64,000 nt of DNA from DAOTXS01 sp034435055 (GCA_034435055.1 DAOTXS010000014.1:54287-118286), one strand, 5' to 3'. Shown: positions 8,503 to 17,246, counted from the stretch's first letter. Program-made: numbers and translations. Notes: generated by a model from the letters alone, not told the origin.

Positions 8503-9441
8503 ATGTCTACTCAACCGCAACGCGATATTATTCGCGATGGTTTTGCAAATATTCCGGCGAATCCATCCACAGCTCACCAAGCTGCGCCCGGTGCACGTAC
8601 GACCGATTTCAAAGATCGACCCATTCTCACCCAGCCAACCGAGGCAGAACTCAAACTGGCTTTTGCGGAGAATCTTTTCGATCTCTTTCGCGCGATGACA
8701 CACCTGCCGAATGCGGAATTGGAAGAAATGCCGGGATTAAGCCGGCATTTTGCATTTCCCTTCAATCCGATGTTCAAAGGTGTGTGGCAAACCCGGCTCG
8801 CCGCAAGCGAAACCGAAAATGCTATCGTCGATTCGCTTGCGTGGTTCAAAGCGCGCAACGCGCCATTTTTCTTTTGGTGGGTCGATCCGCAGGCGCACCC
8901 GGCGGACTTGGCAGAGCGATTAAAAGCGCACGGTTTTGCGGCGTGGGAAGAAAACGCGCCAGGAATGGCGGCGGAGATGAACGATTTGCGTTTCGATTTG
9001 ATGACGCGCGTGCCGCCGGGATTTGAAATGCGCCGCGTCCAAGACGAACGCGATTTGCTCGATTTCAAAACGGCGTTCGTCGCCGGGATGGAAATTCCGG
9101 AATGGGCGGGACAAGCGTGGGTCGATGCCACGCTCGCGTACGGCATCGAACGCGCGCCGTGGAAACCGTACGTCGGTCGCTGGAACGGCAAACCGGTCGC
9201 ATCGAATATGTTGTTCTGTGGCGCGGGTGTGGCATCGGTTTTTGGTGTGGCGACTGCACCGCAAGCGCGCGGGCAAGGCATCGGCGCGGCAATCACGTTG
9301 ATTGCGTACGATGACGCACGGCAACTGGGTTATCGCTATGCCGTTTTATTCGCCACCGATCTGGGCGCGCCGGTATATCGACGCATCGGGTTCAAAGATG
9401 TGAACGCCGGGATGAGTCGTTATTTGTGGCGCGCGAGTTAA
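8503..9441 (+). CDS. GNAT-family N-acetyltransferase
   Basis: A 312-residue cytosolic acyl-CoA-dependent transferase. The C-terminal half holds the GNAT fold. The acetyl-CoA-binding motif A is VATAPQARGQGIGAAI, with R-x-x-G-x-G near residue 250, followed by the YDDARQLGY helix and a final YRRIGFKDV strand. The N-terminal ~150 residues resemble a decayed or divergent first GNAT domain (WFKARNAPFFFWWVDPQ and AERLKAHGFAAWEEN read like a GNAT strand-helix). The substrate is unknown. The gene is monocistronic with its own promoter and strong G-rich Shine-Dalgarno. Confidence 0.85.
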   Translation: MSTQPQRDIIRDGFANIPANPSTAHQAAPGARTTDFKDRPILTQPTEAELKLAFAENLFDLFRAMTHLPNAELEEMPGLSRHFAFPFNPMFKGVWQTRLAASETENAIVDSLAWFKARNAPFFFWWVDPQAHPADLAERLKAHGFAAWEENAPGMAAEMNDLRFDLMTRVPPGFEMRRVQDERDLLDFKTAFVAGMEIPEWAGQAWVDATLAYGIERAPWKPYVGRWNGKPVASNMLFCGAGVASVFGVATAPQARGQGIGAAITLIAYDDARQLGYRYAVLFATDLGAPVYRRIGFKDVNAGMSRYLWRAS

Positions 9442-9452
9442 AAGGAGAGTGA

Positions 9453-9623
9453 ATGATTCCGGAATCATCAATACCGCTCAATACGCTGACTAGTCCTTTG
9501 GATTTGTCTGCGCGAATCCGTTGCAAAAACAATCAGGCAGAGCGTTTTGCCCTGCCTGATTGGAGACGTATTCACAACTTGCCGCCGAACTCGCGGAGAG
9601 AACAATTTTTTATTCTTCGTTGA
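9453..9623 (+). CDS. Possible 56-residue peptide, weakly supported
   Basis: An ATG preceded by AAAGGAGAG opens a 56-codon frame directly after the acetyltransferase gene. No family, signal peptide or helix pattern is recognised. It reads straight through the hairpin that serves as terminator of the convergent cold-shock gene, which argues against it. It is listed only because of the good ribosome-binding site. Confidence 0.22.
   Translation: MIPESSIPLNTLTSPLDLSARIRCKNNQAERFALPDWRRIHNLPPNSRREQFFILR
9525..9561 (-). terminator. Terminator of the first cold-shock gene
   Basis: Ten-base perfect inverted repeat (9531-9540 with 9552-9561). On the minus strand it runs into GTTTTTGC. It lies about 100 bases past the csp stop codon. 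Confidence 0.8.
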
Positions 9624-9665
9624 TAATAGCAGTAGACTCGTGAAAGCGCATTGCACCGGCGAGGA

Positions 9666-9884
9666 TTAGCTCACCTTGGTGACTTGAGTTGCCTGCGGAC
9701 CTTTGGGGCTATCGCCCACGGTGAATTCCACGCGATCCCCTTCGTTCAAGCTACGATAGCCGTTGCCCGTATCTTGAATTTCGGAAAAGTGGACGAACAG
9801 GTCTTTGCCACCTTCGTGGGAAATGAACCCGTACCCCTTTGCCGCATTGAACCACTTGACAGTCCCGATCACTCGATCAGCCAT
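9666..9884 (-). CDS. csp: Cold-shock protein (CspA family), copy 1
   Basis: A 72-residue single cold-shock domain that binds single-stranded RNA/DNA and melts RNA structure. Both RNA-binding motifs are intact: KGYGFI (RNP1) and LFVHFS (RNP2), with the N-terminal GTVKWFNAAKG strand. The start is preceded by GGGAG. It has its own promoter at 10017-10044 and a ~125-base leader holding a terminator-like hairpin. It is paralogous to the gene at 11991, with the same leader plan. Confidence 0.95.
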   Translation of the reverse strand: MADRVIGTVKWFNAAKGYGFISHEGGKDLFVHFSEIQDTGNGYRSLNEGDRVEFTVGDSPKGPQATQVTKVS

Positions 9885-9930
9885 AATCTTGGCTCCCTTC
9901 AGATAGACTTGCCGGAACTACTCAGAATCG

Positions 9931-9979
9931 AAAAAAGAAAAACGCCTGAACCCCACACATTTCCTGAGGGCTAGGCGTT
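9931..9979 (-). promoter_or_regulatory. Terminator-like hairpin in the csp copy 1 leader
   Basis: Minus-strand hairpin with 7-base outer stem AACGCCT (9973-9979 with 9941-9947) and an inner CCC/GGG pairing, followed by TTTCTTTTTT (9931-9940). It lies between the csp promoter (10017-10044) and the start codon at 9884, so csp transcripts must pass through it. It could also end read-through from the ABC-F gene. Confidence 0.65.
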
Positions 9980-10016
9980 CCTGCAACTTCAGAATCTGTT
10001 GTTCCGTACTGTCTCT

Positions 10017-10044
10017 AGTATATTCACTTTCGATTATTTGTCAA
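10017..10044 (-). promoter_or_regulatory. Sigma-70-type promoter of csp copy 1
   Basis: TTGACA at 10044-10039, 16-base spacer, TATACT at 10022-10017 (minus strand): a perfect -35 and five of six -10 bases. It starts 46 bases past the ABC-F stop codon. Transcription would begin near 10010. Confidence 0.8.
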
Positions 10045-10089
10045 ATGCGATTTTTGATACCTCGCGAGGTCAATGTGTGAGGTCGTTGG

Positions 10090-11823
10090 CTACTTCTTGC
10101 CCTGCCCTTTTTTCCTCGTGCGGGATTTTGTTTCGTACGCGATTTCTTCCTCATCCTCAAGCACAAACGCCGGCTCGCCGCGCGCGCGTCGCGCTTTTTC
10201 CTCGACGTAATACGTATAATTCCCCAAGTATTCCGTCGCCGCGCCGGCATCCAATTCCACAATCCGATCGGCGACATTATCCAGAAAATAGCGGTCGTGT
10301 GAAATCACCAGCACCGTGCCGTCATAATCTTCCAGTGCGGCTTCCAATATTTCCGACGATGGAATATCGAGATTGTTCGTCGGCTCGTCGAGCAATAAAA
10401 AGTTCGCGCCGCTCATCATCAGTTTGGCAATTTGCACGCGCGCCTTTTCGCCGCCGGATAACTCACGCACTTTTTTCTTTGCGTCTTCCGGCGTGAACAG
10501 GAATCGCCCCAGCAAGCCAAACAACTCGCGGTCGACCATCGGACGCGCACTCCGAATTTCTTCCGCCAGCGTCGCATCCCAGTTCAGCGTTTGATGCTCT
10601 TGCGCGTAATACGCAATCGTCGTGCTGGGCCCGATTTCCAAAATGCCATCATCGGGTGTTTCTGTTCCCAGGATACAACGAAACAACACCGTCTTGCCCG
10701 CGCCGTTCGCGCCGATCAAGCCGACACGCTCGCGATGCCACACCAGCAAGTTGAGTCCGCGCAAAACTTGATTGCCATCGAACGCCTTGTGTAACCCAAC
10801 GATTTCCAGCGTCTTGTTGCTCCCACGTCGATTGGCGGCAAGCGACACGCCCATCGTCTTGCGTTGCAAACGCGGCTTGTCGATCTTGTCGATTTTTTCC
10901 AAGCGCTTTTGCATCGACCGCGCACGGCGCACAAATTTTTCGTTTTGTCCGGCTTGCCATCCCATCAGCCGGCGAATCGAAAATTGCAGACGCTTGATCT
11001 CGGACTGTTGCACCTCGAACAATTGCTGTTGCTTGAGCAAACGCTGTTTCTTTTCGAAGGCGTACTCGGAATAGTTGCCGCCGTAATGCGTCAGTTTGCC
11101 ATCTTCCAGTTCGACAATTTCTTCCGCGACGATGTCGAGCAAATAGCGGTCGTGTGAAACGATGACGACCGCGCCCGGATAATCGGCGATCAGTTTTTCC
11201 AAAAACGCTTTGCCGTTCAAATCGAGATGATTGTCCGGCTCGTCGAGCAAAAGCAACTCCGGCTGTTCGATCAAAAGTTTGGCGAGTCCGACTAATTTTT
11301 TCTGTCCGCCGCTCAACGCCGACATCGGCAGATTGAAATGGACATCGTGAAAACCCAGCCCACGCAAAGTCGCGCGCACGCGATTATCGAAATTCAATCC
11401 GCCCTTGTCTTCAAATTCCGAAACGGCACGCGCGTGTTGATCGAGAATACGTTGCAGTTTGCGCTCGTCGTTGTAAATCGCCGGGTCAGCCATTTGCGCA
11501 TTGAGCCGTTCCATCTCGTGTTCCAACGCCGCGAGCGTCGGCGAGGCGTTCATCGCTTCTTCGATCACGGTGTGCGACCAATCAAATTCCGGTTCTTGCG
11601 GCAGATAGCCCACGCGCACGCCGCGCGTGATAAAGACGCCGCCTTCTTTTGGTTCATCGACGCGCGCCAGAAATTTGAGAATCGTCGATTTGCCAACGCC
11701 ATTGGGACCGACCAAGCCGATGCGCGCATCGTGATAAATCTCCCACGACAGTTTTTCGAAAACAGTTTGCGCGCCAAAGTATTGAGTTACGTTATCGAGC
11801 CGAGCGACAGTACCGATGACCAC
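10090..11823 (-). CDS. ABC-F family ATP-binding protein (Ettrema/Uup type)
   Basis: A 577-residue soluble protein with two ABC ATPase domains and no membrane domain. ABC-F proteins act on the ribosome as translation factors or antibiotic-protection proteins. The first Walker A is GPNGVGKS, with signature LSGGQ; the second Walker A is GANGAGKT, with signature LSGGEK. Both Walker B segments end LLLDEP, and both switch motifs are SHDRYLLD/FLD. A charged linker with KKQRLLKQQ lies between the domains, and a Lys/Arg-rich tail ends the protein. I choose the GTG at 11823 (VVIGTVARLDNV) because AAGAGG precedes it; the longer frame runs into a repeat. The specific ABC-F class cannot be fixed by eye. 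Confidence 0.9.
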   Translation of the reverse strand: MVIGTVARLDNVTQYFGAQTVFEKLSWEIYHDARIGLVGPNGVGKSTILKFLARVDEPKEGGVFITRGVRVGYLPQEPEFDWSHTVIEEAMNASPTLAALEHEMERLNAQMADPAIYNDERKLQRILDQHARAVSEFEDKGGLNFDNRVRATLRGLGFHDVHFNLPMSALSGGQKKLVGLAKLLIEQPELLLLDEPDNHLDLNGKAFLEKLIADYPGAVVIVSHDRYLLDIVAEEIVELEDGKLTHYGGNYSEYAFEKKQRLLKQQQLFEVQQSEIKRLQFSIRRLMGWQAGQNEKFVRRARSMQKRLEKIDKIDKPRLQRKTMGVSLAANRRGSNKTLEIVGLHKAFDGNQVLRGLNLLVWHRERVGLIGANGAGKTVLFRCILGTETPDDGILEIGPSTTIAYYAQEHQTLNWDATLAEEIRSARPMVDRELFGLLGRFLFTPEDAKKKVRELSGGEKARVQIAKLMMSGANFLLLDEPTNNLDIPSSEILEAALEDYDGTVLVISHDRYFLDNVADRIVELDAGAATEYLGNYTYYVEEKARRARGEPAFVLEDEEEIAYETKSRTRKKGQGKK

Positions 11824-11834
11824 GAAAACCTCTT

Positions 11835-11885
11835 GACGAAAGACAAGGGACGAAAGACCAAAACGTTCGTCATTCGTCGTTCGTC
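11835..11885. repeat. Degenerate heptamer repeat upstream of the ABC-F gene
   Basis: Words GACGAAA, GACAAGG, GACGAAA followed by the inverted words TTCGTC, TTCGTC, TTCGTC give a hairpin-capable block of the same type as at 833-885. Confidence 0.6.
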
Positions 11886-11913
11886 TGCATTTTATCTCAT
11901 CTTGAATAGCAAC

Positions 11914-11953
11914 GCAAAAGCAAACAGCCACTCACGATTCCTCGCGGTGGCTG
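11914..11953 (-). terminator. Terminator of the second cold-shock gene
   Basis: Minus-strand stem CAGCCAC (11953-11947) with GTGGCTG (11931-11925) followed by TTTGCTTTTGC. It lies 38 bases past the csp stop and separates csp copy 2 from the ABC-F gene. Confidence 0.7.
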
Positions 11954-11990
11954 TGCGTCGTACCTCGCCTGTTAAATTGATAATGGATAA

Positions 11991-12200
11991 TTACAACTTA
12001 ACCACGTTGGTCGCCTGCGGTCCCTTGGCGCTATCCTCAATCGAGAATTCGACCTTGTCGCCTTCGTTCAGTGAGCGATAGCCCTCGGTTTGAATCGCCG
12101 AGAAATGAACGAACACGTCCTTGCCGCCTTCGTGCGCGATAAAGCCATAGCCCTTGGAGTTGTTGAACCACTTGACGGTCCCTTGAATTCGATCTGCCAT
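11991..12200 (-). CDS. csp: Cold-shock protein (CspA family), copy 2
   Basis: A 69-residue cold-shock domain protein with intact KGYGFI and VFVHFS RNA-binding motifs, close to copy 1 at 9666. A very strong AGGAGGTG ribosome-binding site precedes the ATG. As in copy 1, a TTGACA promoter lies upstream of a terminator-like hairpin in the leader. The flanking ABC-F gene also acts on translation, which fits a cold or ribosome-stress role; that link is inferred from position only. Confidence 0.95.
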   Translation of the reverse strand: MADRIQGTVKWFNNSKGYGFIAHEGGKDVFVHFSAIQTEGYRSLNEGDKVEFSIEDSAKGPQATNVVKL

Positions 12201-12245
12201 TCTAGATTCACCTCCTATCTTGTCAATGGACGGGATCGGGCGGTA

Positions 12246-12283
12246 ACAAAAAACGCTCGAGTCCTAGTCCGGTCTCAAGCGTT
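12246..12283 (-). promoter_or_regulatory. Terminator-like hairpin in the csp copy 2 leader
   Basis: Minus-strand ten-base stem AACGCTTGAG (12283-12274) with CTCGAGCGTT (12261-12252), one wobble pair, extra CC/GG pairing inside, then TTTTTTG. It begins with the same AACGC/GCGTT bases as the copy 1 hairpin and is about 50 bases upstream of the ATG. Confidence 0.65.
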
Positions 12284-12317
12284 CTCGTACACCCTAACAC
12301 AGACTTGCTGCGAGCGT

Positions 12318-12345
12318 ATTTTCTACAATTTCAAGATTTTGTCAA
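12318..12345 (-). promoter_or_regulatory. Promoter of csp copy 2
   Basis: Perfect TTGACA (12345-12340), 16-base spacer, GAAAAT (12323-12318) as a weaker -10. It starts 3 bases beyond the stop codon of the upstream binding-protein gene. Confidence 0.6.
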
Positions 12346-12347
12346 AT

Positions 12348-14090
12348 CTATTGTGCCGGATACCCCGCGCCCACTTTGGTCGTATCGATGTCGTACGTCA
12401 GCACGGGACCCAATTGCCCGAGCCACGCATTATCGCCGGTGCTGAAATGCTCGGCGATGCCGCGCACGTACGGTTTCATCAGAAACGCGTTATCGTTGTT
12501 CCACAGAAACGCCGCCGCCAAATCGTTGACGAAAATTTTTTGCGCCGCTTTGTACTTGGCGATGGCTCGAACCGGATCGACTTCTTGATTCGCCGCCTGG
12601 AACGCCGCGTCGAAATCGCGGTTGCAATAACCCAAGCGATTCGCGTACACGCCGGCGCATGTTTGCAAAAAGAGCCAGTTCTGCGGATGCGCATACTCTT
12701 GCTCCCACGCCATCAAGAAAAATTGCGGCGTTGTTTTGGGATCGCGGACGATGACCGGGTACGCGTTGGGTTCCACCGGGTCGAGCGAAACCGGACAGCC
12801 GATCACCTGCGTCAGATTATTTTGTAATGCTTGAAACAACACTTGCGCGCGTGGCGTGTTGGCAAACGTCAGTTTGATCACGCCAAGTCTGACGCAATTC
12901 ACTTTGCGATCCAGCGTGCCATAACCGGCATCGATCAGCGTTTGGACAGCGGCGGTTGGATTGAAACCCGGCACCGTCGCCGATTCATCGTAACCCGGCA
13001 TGCCCGGCGGAATCCACGAAAGGTGCGGTTTGCCCAATCCTTTCAAAATGTCGCGCGCGAGCATCTCCCGGTCGATGGCTTGCGAAAACGCTTTCCGCAC
13101 GTTCTTGTCGGTGAAGGGCACACGCTTCAAGTTGAATCCCAGGTACGTGACTCGCGCCGCCGGCGCGCGCGCGATTTGTTTGTTCAACGTCGCATCGGCA
13201 AGAATGTTCTGCGCAGCGTCCGTCGTTACGCGCATCATTTCCAAACCATCGCGCCGATAAATTTCCAGCGCGGCGGCGTCCGCGAGCCAGTAAAATTCGA
13301 TGCGGTCGAGTTTGGCTTTGCCGCCCCAATAATTTGAATTCGGCGCAAGTTTGATGACTTGATCCTGCACCTCGATAATTTTGAACGCGCCGTTGCCATT
13401 GTGATTTGCCGGCGTCAGCCACCACGCGTCCAAATCTTTTTCGATCTGCCGTTTGTCGATTGGAAATCCAATCGCCGTCGAGACGATTGCCGGAAAAAAT
13501 CCCGTCGGCTCGTCCAGCGTGAAGACCAGCGTTGCATCATCGATAGCTTTGACGCCAACATTATTCAACACCCGGTCGATGTCTTCCGACTTGGATTTTG
13601 CGTCGAGTGAGTACGCGGTTTGTGCGCCGCGCACGTGATCCAAAAACGATTGCGTCGGCGCGGCAACACGCGGATCGACGGCGCGCTTGAAGGCGAATTC
13701 AAAATCTCTGGCGGTAAGCGGCGTGCCATCGACGCGCTTGAGGCCGGCGCGCAATCGAAACGTAAGCGTTTTGCCGTCTGCGCTGAAATCCCATCGCTCC
13801 GCCGCGCCGGGCACAACGTTGCCTTTTTCGTCGATGCGCGTCAATCCTTCGTACGCCAGTTGCAGAATCGCGCCTTCGCTTGTCGTCGCCGCGCGTTGCG
13901 GATCGAGCGAATCCGGGCGCGTCGATAGATTGATGCGCAACACCCGCGGTCGATAAACCGGCGTATGCGTCGGCGGCGCGTTCGTCGGCGTGGGTTGCGT
14001 GGGCGAGGGACGCGGAGTGGCATCCGCGCGCGGAATCGGCGCGCAAGAAATTATCCAGAGACTGAGCAAAAGCAAAAGTAGCAAACGCAT
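12348..14090 (-). CDS. Peptide-binding lipoprotein of an ABC transporter (SBP family 5), copy 4
   Basis: Extracytoplasmic solute-binding lipoprotein of the oligopeptide/dipeptide family (580 residues). Lipobox IISC is followed by a Thr/Pro linker to about residue 48. The mature domain starts LRINLSTRPDSLDPQ, with the family signature region LAYEGLTRIDEKGNVVPGAAERW and later TFRLRAGLKRVDGTPLTARDFEFAFKRAVDP. It stands apart from the permease cluster at 15121-23355, separated by a plus-strand gene, so it may be an orphan receptor that shares those permeases. An overlapping GTG three bases upstream is an alternative start. Confidence 0.9.
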   Translation of the reverse strand: MRLLLLLLLSLWIISCAPIPRADATPRPSPTQPTPTNAPPTHTPVYRPRVLRINLSTRPDSLDPQRAATTSEGAILQLAYEGLTRIDEKGNVVPGAAERWDFSADGKTLTFRLRAGLKRVDGTPLTARDFEFAFKRAVDPRVAAPTQSFLDHVRGAQTAYSLDAKSKSEDIDRVLNNVGVKAIDDATLVFTLDEPTGFFPAIVSTAIGFPIDKRQIEKDLDAWWLTPANHNGNGAFKIIEVQDQVIKLAPNSNYWGGKAKLDRIEFYWLADAAALEIYRRDGLEMMRVTTDAAQNILADATLNKQIARAPAARVTYLGFNLKRVPFTDKNVRKAFSQAIDREMLARDILKGLGKPHLSWIPPGMPGYDESATVPGFNPTAAVQTLIDAGYGTLDRKVNCVRLGVIKLTFANTPRAQVLFQALQNNLTQVIGCPVSLDPVEPNAYPVIVRDPKTTPQFFLMAWEQEYAHPQNWLFLQTCAGVYANRLGYCNRDFDAAFQAANQEVDPVRAIAKYKAAQKIFVNDLAAAFLWNNDNAFLMKPYVRGIAEHFSTGDNAWLGQLGPVLTYDIDTTKVGAGYPAQ

Positions 14091-14245
14091 CACAGTATCT
14101 TTCCCAGGGAACGCGCGTTAGTCTATCATCGAGTCGATGTTTCGTCAAAGAATCGCCGCAGAGAAGAAAAAGAATTTGATAGTGTCTGGCTTTGCGCTAG
14201 AGGGCAAAAGTGAGTAGAATATGCCACGCTAGATTAGGAGGAGCC

Positions 14246-15040
14246 ATGCGAAAGATTATTAGTGGATTTGTGTTGGGATGCGGACTGTGGCTGATTGCAT
14301 GTACCGCTACAACGCCAACCCCCTCGGCGTCAACGTCAACCGCACAACCCACGCTGGTTGCGCTTTCCGGTTATCGTCCCGTTCAAACCGGGGATGTTGT
14401 GGAAGGAGTTACTATTGGGTATCAATTCCTCTTCCCTTCGATTGAGCAACCGGTTCTCGTAATTGCGGCAAGTCCATATATCTTGCACTTTATTGCCATC
14501 AAGGAAAGTATGGCAAGTGGTCTGGTTCCCTATATTCAGGATTTGCCAAAAAACAACAGCATCTATGCCTTCGATGAAAATGATCCCAATCAGAGCGAAC
14601 CCAAGTTAATGTCGTGGGATGCCACCAAGCCGGTGGAAGTTGTGTTTATCCCTTTGCCGGACGGCAAGCACAATTGGTCGGTCAGCGAAGGGGAAGATCA
14701 AGTCGAAGCGGCGTATAAAATCATTCGCCGCCGGGATGGCGGCTTGCGCTTTGTGGACGCGTATGGCAAGAATGCAATCTATTCCGCCGGGGGAATTTAT
14801 ACGACGAACGGGACCGGCGTTGGACTGATGCTTTCGGCGCGTTTGGGATTGCTCAAGACGATCCTGTCAGACCCCAAATATCAACGGGGCACGAATGTAA
14901 TGCAACATTATCCGCCCCATTATGATCAGTATGATCCGCGCATTATCAAACTCGATCCATCCAAAGAAGGATTGAACATCAATCGCGACTGGGTCATCAT
15001 CACGCGACCCGGGCCTGCTATCGGTTTGCCGGAGCCGTAG
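14246..15040 (+). CDS. Lipoprotein of unknown function
   Basis: A 264-residue lipid-anchored protein with lipobox LIAC, a short Thr/Ser/Pro linker, and a mature domain (from about residue 40) of mixed beta character: GYRPVQTGDVVEGVTIGYQF and later VEVVFIPLPDGKHNWSVSEGED. I recognise no family. The start at 14246 has a perfect AGGAGG; the frame is open 12 codons further upstream, but without a ribosome-binding site. It is a single gene facing away from the binding protein at 12348 and ends in a bidirectional terminator. Confidence 0.7.
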   Translation: MRKIISGFVLGCGLWLIACTATTPTPSASTSTAQPTLVALSGYRPVQTGDVVEGVTIGYQFLFPSIEQPVLVIAASPYILHFIAIKESMASGLVPYIQDLPKNNSIYAFDENDPNQSEPKLMSWDATKPVEVVFIPLPDGKHNWSVSEGEDQVEAAYKIIRRRDGGLRFVDAYGKNAIYSAGGIYTTNGTGVGLMLSARLGLLKTILSDPKYQRGTNVMQHYPPHYDQYDPRIIKLDPSKEGLNINRDWVIITRPGPAIGLPEP

Positions 15041-15070
15041 AAACGCGATTGGTCCCGGAACTAAAATTAC

Positions 15071-15104
15071 AACGCGCTCGGATCAACCACCGAGCGCGTT
15101 TTAG
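15071..15104 (+). terminator. Terminator between convergent genes
   Basis: Eleven-base perfect stem AACGCGCTCGG (15071-15081) with 15090-15100, 8-base loop, then TTTT. It sits between the convergent lipoprotein and oppC genes and could serve both strands. Confidence 0.8.
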
Positions 15105-15120
15105 CGTACCGCAACAAGCG

Positions 15121-16113
15121 CTAAATTTTTCCCTTGAGCATCGGGTCGAGGGCGTCCCGCAAGCCATCGCCGATGAAGGTAAAAGCCAGGAGAATCAACG
15201 CAATCAAGATAGCGGGGGTAATCAATAACCACGGTTGCGCCAGAATTGCATCGCGGCCATCCAGCAACATATTGCCCCAACTGGTCAAGAAAAAGTCATT
15301 CGGATCAGTCGCCGGGCGAACCCCCACACCGATGTACCCCAAGATGGCTTCGGTGAGAATCGCTTGCGGCACGCGAAACGCCGCCGTTACGATGATCGGC
15401 GCTAGGGAGTTGGGGAGAAGATGGCGTAACATAATCCGCCCGCCGCTCGCCCCAATCATTCGTGCCGCCTCGACGAATTCTTTTTCCTTGACGGCGAGCA
15501 CTTGGCCCCGCACCAACCGTGCGACGCCCGTCCAGTTGATCAGCGCCAAAGACACAAAGAGCAGAAATAAACCGTTCATCAACTTGCCGATCCAAGTTTC
15601 GCGCAATGCCGTCATCATGATGATAAAGAACAAGAGGTCTGGAAAGGCATAGATGATGTCGGTAAACCGCATCAAAAGATTATCCACCCAGCCGCCAAAA
15701 AAGCCGGCGATCATACCGATGATGGTGCCAATCGTAATGATCAAAAGCATCGGAATGAAACCGACAATTAACGACGTGCGTGCGCCATAGATCGCGCGGC
15801 TCAGCACGTCACGCCCAATTGTATCTGTTCCGAGCGGAAAACTAACCGAACCAGTTTGAGCCGGGTTATCGGACTGCACCCACATGGGCGGGCGATAACT
15901 ATTGTTGGGAAAAATCTCCAGCGCATTATGCGGCGCCAGTTGGTCGGCAAAAATCGCGACGAGTGCAAAGAACCCCACCACGAACATCCCCGCCACCGCG
16001 CCTCTGTTTTTGAGTAAACGATTCCACGCATCTTGATATAGATTGGTGGGCTTGCGGGTAAAAATTTGTGATTGCACGCCTGCCAGCGGCAGGGCTTGTG
16101 TCTGTTCTGCCAT
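15121..16113 (-). CDS. oppC: Oligopeptide ABC transporter permease OppC-like (set 1)
   Basis: Inner-membrane permease, 330 residues, six predicted membrane helices. It has the OppC-type N-terminal extension before helix 1, the LGTDTIGRDVLSR segment, the GGWVDNLLMRFTDIIYAFP loop, and the EAA coupling motif EAARMIGASGGRIMLRHLLPN that contacts the ATPase. It is the last gene of the set 1 operon (binding protein, OppB, OppC). I start at 16113 (MAEQTQ) since the longer frame runs upstream into the oppB intergenic gap. This set lacks its own ATPase genes and may use OppD/OppF encoded just upstream. Confidence 0.9.
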   Translation of the reverse strand: MAEQTQALPLAGVQSQIFTRKPTNLYQDAWNRLLKNRGAVAGMFVVGFFALVAIFADQLAPHNALEIFPNNSYRPPMWVQSDNPAQTGSVSFPLGTDTIGRDVLSRAIYGARTSLIVGFIPMLLIITIGTIIGMIAGFFGGWVDNLLMRFTDIIYAFPDLLFFIIMMTALRETWIGKLMNGLFLLFVSLALINWTGVARLVRGQVLAVKEKEFVEAARMIGASGGRIMLRHLLPNSLAPIIVTAAFRVPQAILTEAILGYIGVGVRPATDPNDFFLTSWGNMLLDGRDAILAQPWLLITPAILIALILLAFTFIGDGLRDALDPMLKGKI

Positions 16114-16179
16114 ATGTTTTCTTTCGGATTTGCCAAGCGGAACGTTGCCGAACGGATTCGTTCCACTGTGAGGCAAGGA

Positions 16180-17220
16180 TTAACTCAAGCGAATTCGAGG
16201 ATCAAGGAATCCGTAAACCACATCCACAATCAGATTTGCAAACGCAATAAAGGTGGCATAAATCAGCGCCAGTCCCAGAATCATCGAATAATCGCGCCGC
16301 CCGATGGATTCGACAAACAAGCGCCCGATGCCGGTAATGGTAAACTGGGTCTCGATGATGAACGAACCGGTGATCAAGGTCGCCAGCGCTGGTCCGAGAA
16401 AAGTCACGATCGGAATCAGTGCGTTTTTGATAATGTGTTTGAGGACGACGACGCGTTCCGCAAGACCTTTGGCGCGCGCGGTGCGGACATAATCCATCCG
16501 CATCACTTCGAGCACACTGCTCCGGGTGAGCCGCGCCAGAAAAGCCGCCGTAGGCACCGAGAGAACAAAAGCAGGTAAAATCCACGGCGTAAAACTTTCC
16601 CAATAATTAATTTCCACAATTTTGATCCAACCCAACCAACTGCCAAAGATGATGATCAGGAAGATGGCTAACACAAAATTGGGGACGCCGTAAAAGATGG
16701 TCGCAAAGAAGAGTGAGATGGTATCCCACCACGTATTTTGTTTCAACGCGGCGACGACGCCCAAAGGAAATCCAATCAGCACGGCAAAAACCGTGGCGAT
16801 GATTCCCAAAAGAATCGTGGTGAAGAAGCGATTTTGCCAGAAAGGGGCATCGGGGGGCGCTTCAAAGAAAATATCCTCAACCTCACGACCACGGAATCGG
16901 TAGGAGGGTCCAAATTTGCCCTGCGCCAGATTGCCCATAAAGACCCAGAATTGGCTGTCGAAAAACCCTTGCACAATAGCTACCGGCCCCTTACCTTCAT
17001 TCACTGCTCGCTGTGCCGCATCAATGTTGAAATAGAGTGGCTTGTCCAAGCCAAATGCCTTGTTCAGTCGCTCTTGGACACGCGGATCGCTGGTGCGGCT
17101 ACTCGGATCGATATCCCAGGGTCCACCGGGCGCGGCGTGCATAATGACAAAAGTGACGAGAATGACCATGAACAGTGTTGGAACGATGTAGATTAATCTG
17201 CGAATGAGAAATTGACCCAT
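16180..17220 (-). CDS. oppB: Oligopeptide ABC transporter permease OppB-like (set 1)
   Basis: Inner-membrane permease of 346 residues. The OppB N-terminal signature MGQFLIRRLIYIVPTLF is followed by an enlarged external loop (about 35-110, with PGGPWDIDPSSRT). The EAA-type coupling loop reads YVRTARAKGLAERVVVLKHIIKN. It pairs with OppC at 15121. A stack of hairpins (17247-17355) separates it from the binding-protein gene upstream. Confidence 0.9.
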   Translation of the reverse strand: MGQFLIRRLIYIVPTLFMVILVTFVIMHAAPGGPWDIDPSSRTSDPRVQERLNKAFGLDKPLYFNIDAAQRAVNEGKGPVAIVQGFFDSQFWVFMGNLAQGKFGPSYRFRGREVEDIFFEAPPDAPFWQNRFFTTILLGIIATVFAVLIGFPLGVVAALKQNTWWDTISLFFATIFYGVPNFVLAIFLIIIFGSWLGWIKIVEINYWESFTPWILPAFVLSVPTAAFLARLTRSSVLEVMRMDYVRTARAKGLAERVVVLKHIIKNALIPIVTFLGPALATLITGSFIIETQFTITGIGRLFVESIGRRDYSMILGLALIYATFIAFANLIVDVVYGFLDPRIRLS

Positions 17221-17246
17221 AAAAAATCCACTCTAAAGTGAGAGAT

